Below, in pieces: positions 15,883 to 19,573 of a stretch of 19,573 bases of DNA; the first letter of the stretch is position 1, and each line of letters opens with the position of its first letter. The notes below the pieces were generated by a model. The model made no database searches, was not told the DNA's origin, and saw only the letters and a program-made list of their open reading frames with translations. Made by a program: the position numbers and the translations under genes. The DNA is from Bacteroidales bacterium (lineage in GTDB: Bacteria; Bacteroidota; Bacteroidia; Bacteroidales; Muribaculaceae): contig JAAVGX010000013.1 in NCBI GenBank assembly GCA_014800065.1, forward strand, positions 9,293-28,865. Direction: 5' to 3'.

Positions 15883-15890
15883 TACTTTTG
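15883..15890 (+). promoter_or_regulatory. Promoter -7 box of the etfBA-acd operon (TACTTTTG)
   Basis: TACTTTTG matches the Bacteroidetes -7 consensus TAnnTTTG and lies 49 nt before the etfB start, just after the purL terminator. The nearest upstream TTTG (15864-15867) is only 15 nt away, shorter than the usual 19-21, so the -33 element is weak or degenerate. The leader would be about 45 nt and AT-rich. Confidence 0.7.
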
Positions 15891-15939
15891 TAGCCTATAA
15901 CTACTTGCCGAATAATATTACAACTAAAACCATATCATT

Positions 15940-16812
15940 ATGAGTTTAAACATCATTGTGCTTGCCAAGCAGGTTCCCGACACCCGCAACGTAGGCAAAG
16001 ATGCCATGAAAGAAGACGGCACCATCAACCGTGCCGCCCTTCCTGCTATCTTCAATCCTGAGGACCTCAACGCCCTCGAACAGGCTCTCCGATTGAAAGA
16101 TGCAAACCCCGGTAGCACTGTCACCCTCCTCACTATGGGTCTTCCCCGTGCTGCTGAAATCGTGCGCGAAGCTATCTTCCGCGGTGCCGACAAGGGCATT
16201 GTCGTGACAGATCGCCCCCTCGGCGGCGCCGACACCCTGGCCACCTCCTACACTCTGGCTCAGGCTATCAAGAAAATCGGCCACTACGATATCATCCTCG
16301 GTGGTCGTCAGGCTATCGACGGCGACACCGCTCAGGTAGGTCCTCAGGTAGCTGAAAAACTCGGCATTCCCCAAGTTACATATGCCGAAGATATTCTCGA
16401 CTGCAAAGACGGCTTCATCACCGTTAAGCGTCGCCTCGAACACGGTGTCGAAACCGTGAAGGCTCCCCTGCCCTGCGTGGTAACAGTTAACGGCTCCGCA
16501 GCCGACTGCCGTCCCCGCAACGCACAGCGTCTGATGAAGTTTAAATTCGCCGTTTCTCCCTCCGAAGCCGGCAAGCTCTCCGAAGAAGTAGCCGAAATCG
16601 TTAAAAACCGTCCTGAACTCAATATTCAGGAATGGAACGCCGCCTTTATCGAAGCCGACCCCGAACAAATCGGCCTCCCCGGCTCTCCCACTAAGGTTAA
16701 AGCTATTGAAAACGTGGTGTTTACCGCCAAGGAAAGCCGCGTACTCGAAAATAACGACGAAGAAATCGAAAACCTCGTCAAGGAACTCATCGCTAATCAC
16801 ACAATCGGCTGA
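15940..16812 (+). CDS. etfB: Electron transfer flavoprotein beta subunit
   Basis: EtfB pairs with EtfA to form a soluble FAD-containing electron carrier serving acyl-CoA dehydrogenases. The 290-residue product begins with the typical strand LNIIVLAKQVPDT (3-15). It contains NPEDLNALEQAL (39-50), TLLTMGLPRAAEIVREA (62-78), DRPLGGADTLATSYTLAQAI (91-110) and GRQAIDGDTAQVGP (122-135). The last motif binds AMP in conventional ETFs and a second FAD in bifurcating ones. The form seen here, with DGDTAQVGP, is the one I associate with bifurcating (group 2) ETFs such as those of clostridia, in contrast to the human-type motif. It heads the operon: a TAnnTTTG box lies upstream and etfA starts 27 nt after the stop. 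The subunit identity is secure; the bifurcating assignment is inference. Confidence 0.96.
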   Translation: MSLNIIVLAKQVPDTRNVGKDAMKEDGTINRAALPAIFNPEDLNALEQALRLKDANPGSTVTLLTMGLPRAAEIVREAIFRGADKGIVVTDRPLGGADTLATSYTLAQAIKKIGHYDIILGGRQAIDGDTAQVGPQVAEKLGIPQVTYAEDILDCKDGFITVKRRLEHGVETVKAPLPCVVTVNGSAADCRPRNAQRLMKFKFAVSPSEAGKLSEEVAEIVKNRPELNIQEWNAAFIEADPEQIGLPGSPTKVKAIENVVFTAKESRVLENNDEEIENLVKELIANHTIG

Positions 16813-16839
16813 TTTCGGTCGGCATAATTCTTTTTAAAT

Positions 16840-17868
16840 ATGGCAGATAAAAACAATCTCGTAGTCTACTGCGAATACGAAGACGGAAAGATCGCCGATG
16901 TGAGTCTGGAACTCCTCACCAAAGGCCGCGTGTTGGCCGACAAACTTGGCGTCAAACTCGAAGCTCTCGTCATTGGCGACAAACTCGATGGCGTGGAAGA
17001 ACAAATCTTCCCCTACGGTGCCGACACAGTATATAAAGTAGAGGACAAGCGCCTCTATCCCTACACCTCCAACCCCCATGCAGCTGTTCTGATCAACCTG
17101 TTCAAGGAAATTCAGCCCCAGGTATGCCTGATGGGTGCAACCTGCATCGGCCGCGACCTCGGTCCCCGCGTTTCTTCTTGCCTCCACAGCGGCCTCACCG
17201 CCGACTGCACCGCCCTCGAAATCGGCGACCACAAGGATGCCAAGACCGGCAAGGAGTACACCGACCTCCTCTATCAAATCCGTCCTGCTTTCGGCGGTAA
17301 CATCGTGGCAACCATCGTAAACCCCGAATGCCGCCCTCAGATGGCTACCGTGCGCGAAGGCGTGATGAAGAAGGAAGTAAAGGACCCCAACTACAAGGGC
17401 GAAGTGGTTAAACTCGACGCCTCTAAATATGTAAAAGACGAAGATTTCGTAGTTGAAATCATCGACCGCCACATCGAAAAGAGCAAGGTGAACATCAAGA
17501 ATTCTCCCATCATCGTGGCCGGTGGCTACGGTGTTGGCTCCAAAGAGAATTTCCAGCTCCTGTTCGACCTGGCAAACACTCTGGGTGCAGAAGTTGGCGC
17601 TTCACGCGCTGCTGTCGATGCCGGCTTCATCGAACACGAACGCCAGATCGGACAGACCGGCGTGACCGTTCGCCCCAAACTCTACATCGCTTGCGGTATC
17701 TCCGGTCAGATCCAGCACATCGCAGGCATGCAGGAGAGCTCAATCATCATCTCCATCAACAACGACCCCAACGCTCCCATTAACAAGATTGCCGACTATG
17801 TAATCACCGGCGACATGGAAGAAGTGGTGCCCAAACTAATCAAGTACTACAAAAAGAACTCCAAGTAA
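16840..17868 (+). CDS. etfA: Electron transfer flavoprotein alpha subunit
   Basis: EtfA provides the C-terminal FAD-binding domain of the ETF heterodimer. The 342-residue protein has an N-terminal adenine-nucleotide-hydrolase-like domain (about 5-185; GATCIGRDLGPRVSSCL, 99-115). A C-terminal ETF FAD domain follows from about 218: IIVAGGYGVGSKENF (224-238), GASRAAVDAGF (253-263), QIGQTGVTVRPKLYIACGIS (269-288), GQIQH (289-293) and INNDPNAPI (306-314). These motifs bind the FAD pyrophosphate and isoalloxazine ring. The length is typical. Its ATG follows etfB by 27 nt and the dehydrogenase follows after 35 nt, so the three genes form one operon. Electrons from the dehydrogenase would pass to or from this FAD. 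The final acceptor (membrane ETF:quinone oxidoreductase, or ferredoxin if bifurcating) is not encoded in the window. Confidence 0.97.
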   Translation: MADKNNLVVYCEYEDGKIADVSLELLTKGRVLADKLGVKLEALVIGDKLDGVEEQIFPYGADTVYKVEDKRLYPYTSNPHAAVLINLFKEIQPQVCLMGATCIGRDLGPRVSSCLHSGLTADCTALEIGDHKDAKTGKEYTDLLYQIRPAFGGNIVATIVNPECRPQMATVREGVMKKEVKDPNYKGEVVKLDASKYVKDEDFVVEIIDRHIEKSKVNIKNSPIIVAGGYGVGSKENFQLLFDLANTLGAEVGASRAAVDAGFIEHERQIGQTGVTVRPKLYIACGISGQIQHIAGMQESSIIISINNDPNAPINKIADYVITGDMEEVVPKLIKYYKKNSK

Positions 17869-17903
17869 GGGCGTTTCTCAACAACAAGTAAAAACATCAA
17901 GCA

Positions 17904-19573
17904 ATGGCTAATTTTTATACAGACAATCCCGATCTGAAACATCATCTGAATCATCCGTTGATGAAGAAGATCGTTGAGCTCAAAGAACGCAACTTCTCTG
18001 ACGCCAAGGCATTTGACTACGCTCCCCTCAACTTCGAGGATGCTATGGACAACTACGACAAGGTTCTCGAAATCGTAGGTGAAATCTGTGGCGGCACCAT
18101 CGCCGAAAACGCTGAAAGCGTCGACCATCAGGGTCCCCATGTGGAAAACGGTCGCGTTATCTACGCCGACGGCACCAAAGAAAACCTTGAACTCTGCCGC
18201 AAGGCCGGCCTGATGGGTATGGCTATGCCCCGTCGTTTCGGCGGTCTTAACTTCCCCATCACCCCCTACATCATGGCTGCTGAAATCGTTTCCCGCGCAG
18301 ACACCGGTTTCGAAAACCTCTGGGGACTGCAGGACTGCGCCGAGACACTCTACGAATTCGGCTCTGAAGAACAGCGCGCCAAATACATCCCCCGTGTTTG
18401 CGAGGGTGAGACAATGTCGATGGACCTCACCGAACCCGATGCCGGTTCCGACCTCCAGTCCGTTATGCTGAAGGCCACTCAGAAAGAGGACGGCACCTGG
18501 GTACTCAACGGTGTGAAGCGATTCATCACCAACGGTGACTCCGATATCCACCTGGTGCTGGCCCGCTCGGAAAACGGTACCAAGGACGGTCGTGGCCTTT
18601 CGATGTTCATCTACGACAAGCGCAACGGTGGCGTTGACGTTCGTCGCATCGAAAACAAAATGGGTATCAAGGGTTCTCCCACCTGCGAACTCGTTTACAA
18701 AAACGCTCCCGCCGAACTTTGCGGCAGCCGCCGTATGGGCCTTATCAAATATGTGATGGCACTGATGAACGGCGCTCGTCTTGGTATCGCGGCTCAGAGT
18801 GTTGGTGTTTGCGAAATCTCTTACCGCGAAGCGCTTCAGTACGCCAAGGAACGTATGCAGTTCGGCAAAGCAATCATCGAGTTCCCCGCTGTGGCTGAAA
18901 TGCTCGCCATCATGAAGGCAAAACTCGATGCTTCCCGTAGCCTCCTCTACGCAACCGCTCGCTACGTAGACCTCTACAAAATCTACGAAGACATCGCCCG
19001 TGAGCGTAAACTCACCGACGAAGAACGTGCAGAAATGAAGCACTACAGCCGTTTCGCCGACGCTCTCACTCCTATGGTTAAGGGTATGGGCAGCGAATAC
19101 TGCAACCAGAACGCCTACGACTGCATCCAAATTCACGGCGGTTCCGGCTTCATGAAGGACTATGCTTGCGAACGTGTTTACCGCGATGCCCGCATCACCT
19201 CCATCTACGAAGGTACCACCCAGCTTCAGGTTGTGGCCGCTATCCGCCACGTCACCACCGGCACCTACTCCGCCATTATCAAGGAAATGGCCGATGCCGA
19301 ATATCCCGAACGTCTGGCCGGCGTGAAAGCTATCCTCACCGATCTCACCGCTAAATACGAAGAAGCCGTGGCTAAAGTGGTTGAAGTGAACAACACTCGC
19401 TACACCGACTTCATGGCACGTCGACTGGTGGAAATGGCCGGTAATATCATCATGAGCTACCTCCTGCTCCAGGATGCCGTCGCTAATGAAAGCTTTGACA
19501 AAACCCTCACCGTCTACACCAAGATGGCTCAGGCTGAAGTTGCCCGCCACATCGAGTTTATCAACAACTTCGA
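17904..19573 (+). CDS. Long-type acyl-CoA dehydrogenase (3' end outside window)
   Basis: The frame is open from the ATG at 17904 to the end of the window (556 complete codons), so the stop lies beyond. The product is a flavin acyl-CoA dehydrogenase, which forms a trans-2-enoyl-CoA and passes electrons to ETF. Visible motifs are TEPDAGSDL (176-184), NGVKRFITNGDSD (202-214), ERMQFGKAI (316-324) and IHGGSGFMKDYACERVYRDA. IYEGTTQLQ contains the probable catalytic base Glu436. An N-terminal extension of about 60 residues and a C-terminal extension beyond residue 445 make it much longer than short/medium-chain enzymes (about 380). It resembles the roughly 600-residue class that includes DmdC-type enzymes. 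It begins 35 nt after etfA, so ETF is its likely partner. The acyl substrate cannot be read from the sequence. Confidence 0.93.
   Translation, partial: MANFYTDNPDLKHHLNHPLMKKIVELKERNFSDAKAFDYAPLNFEDAMDNYDKVLEIVGEICGGTIAENAESVDHQGPHVENGRVIYADGTKENLELCRKAGLMGMAMPRRFGGLNFPITPYIMAAEIVSRADTGFENLWGLQDCAETLYEFGSEEQRAKYIPRVCEGETMSMDLTEPDAGSDLQSVMLKATQKEDGTWVLNGVKRFITNGDSDIHLVLARSENGTKDGRGLSMFIYDKRNGGVDVRRIENKMGIKGSPTCELVYKNAPAELCGSRRMGLIKYVMALMNGARLGIAAQSVGVCEISYREALQYAKERMQFGKAIIEFPAVAEMLAIMKAKLDASRSLLYATARYVDLYKIYEDIARERKLTDEERAEMKHYSRFADALTPMVKGMGSEYCNQNAYDCIQIHGGSGFMKDYACERVYRDARITSIYEGTTQLQVVAAIRHVTTGTYSAIIKEMADAEYPERLAGVKAILTDLTAKYEEAVAKVVEVNNTRYTDFMARRLVEMAGNIIMSYLLLQDAVANESFDKTLTVYTKMAQAEVARHIEFINNF

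Noticed and set aside
15946..16800. Antisense open frame (284 codons) covering etfB
   Set aside because: The + strand product matches EtfB throughout; the antisense translation has no recognisable features.
17847..19550. Long antisense open frame (567 codons) opposite the acyl-CoA dehydrogenase
   Set aside because: It mirrors the dehydrogenase codon for codon. Strong codon bias in the real gene avoids stops in the complementary frame. Its translation shows no recognisable domain and is His/Gly/Val-rich.

Overview
The window looks like chromosomal DNA of a gut Bacteroidales bacterium, probably of the Muribaculaceae (S24-7) type. That family-level assignment is inference. It rests on the gene families present (DUF3332, a Bacteroidales-style DnaB, a large single-chain PurL, a TM/coiled-coil protein of a kind I associate with Bacteroidetes), on two promoters with the Bacteroidetes -7 box TAnnTTTG, on the near absence of Shine-Dalgarno sequences, and on GC-rich codon use with AT-rich gaps. 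All thirteen recognised genes lie on the + strand. I see no tRNA, rRNA, CRISPR array, transposase, integrase or attachment site.

Region 1 (3-7241) reads as one tightly packed run: the 3' part of an exported OmpA-C-domain protein, dnaB 2 nt later, a TM/coiled-coil protein, an MgtC/SapB membrane protein, a Kef-type cation:proton antiporter with RCK_C domains, and purM. Gaps are 2-30 nt, so co-transcription is plausible although the functions (envelope, replication, ion homeostasis, purine synthesis) are mixed.

Region 2 (7345-9306) holds an MltF-like lytic transglycosylase lipoprotein and a DUF3332 probable lipoprotein. A telomere-like 7-bp tandem repeat sits directly in front of the DUF3332 start codon. 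The gap after DUF3332 (9307-9455) contains three consecutive hairpins. The 103-nt gap between purM and the transglycosylase shows nothing I can name.

Region 3 (9456-11953) is a two-gene surface-polysaccharide unit: a Wzy-like polymerase starting with TTG and a family 4 glycosyltransferase overlapping it by ATGA. It stands alone among housekeeping genes.

Region 4 (11997-15857) is purL as its own transcription unit, with a well-matched Bacteroidetes promoter in front and a strong hairpin behind. purL and purM supply two consecutive steps of purine synthesis, FGAR to FGAM to AIR.

Region 5 (15883-19573) is etfB-etfA-acyl-CoA dehydrogenase behind its own TAnnTTTG box. The dehydrogenase runs off the window end and is of the long type. 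EtfB carries the sequence motif associated with electron-bifurcating ETFs, making this the most interesting metabolic unit here. I found no clearly undescribed system. The best leads are the ETF/long dehydrogenase pairing, the SSB-like tip on DnaB, the antiporter with RCK_C but no RCK_N, and the structured or repetitive DNA around DUF3332.
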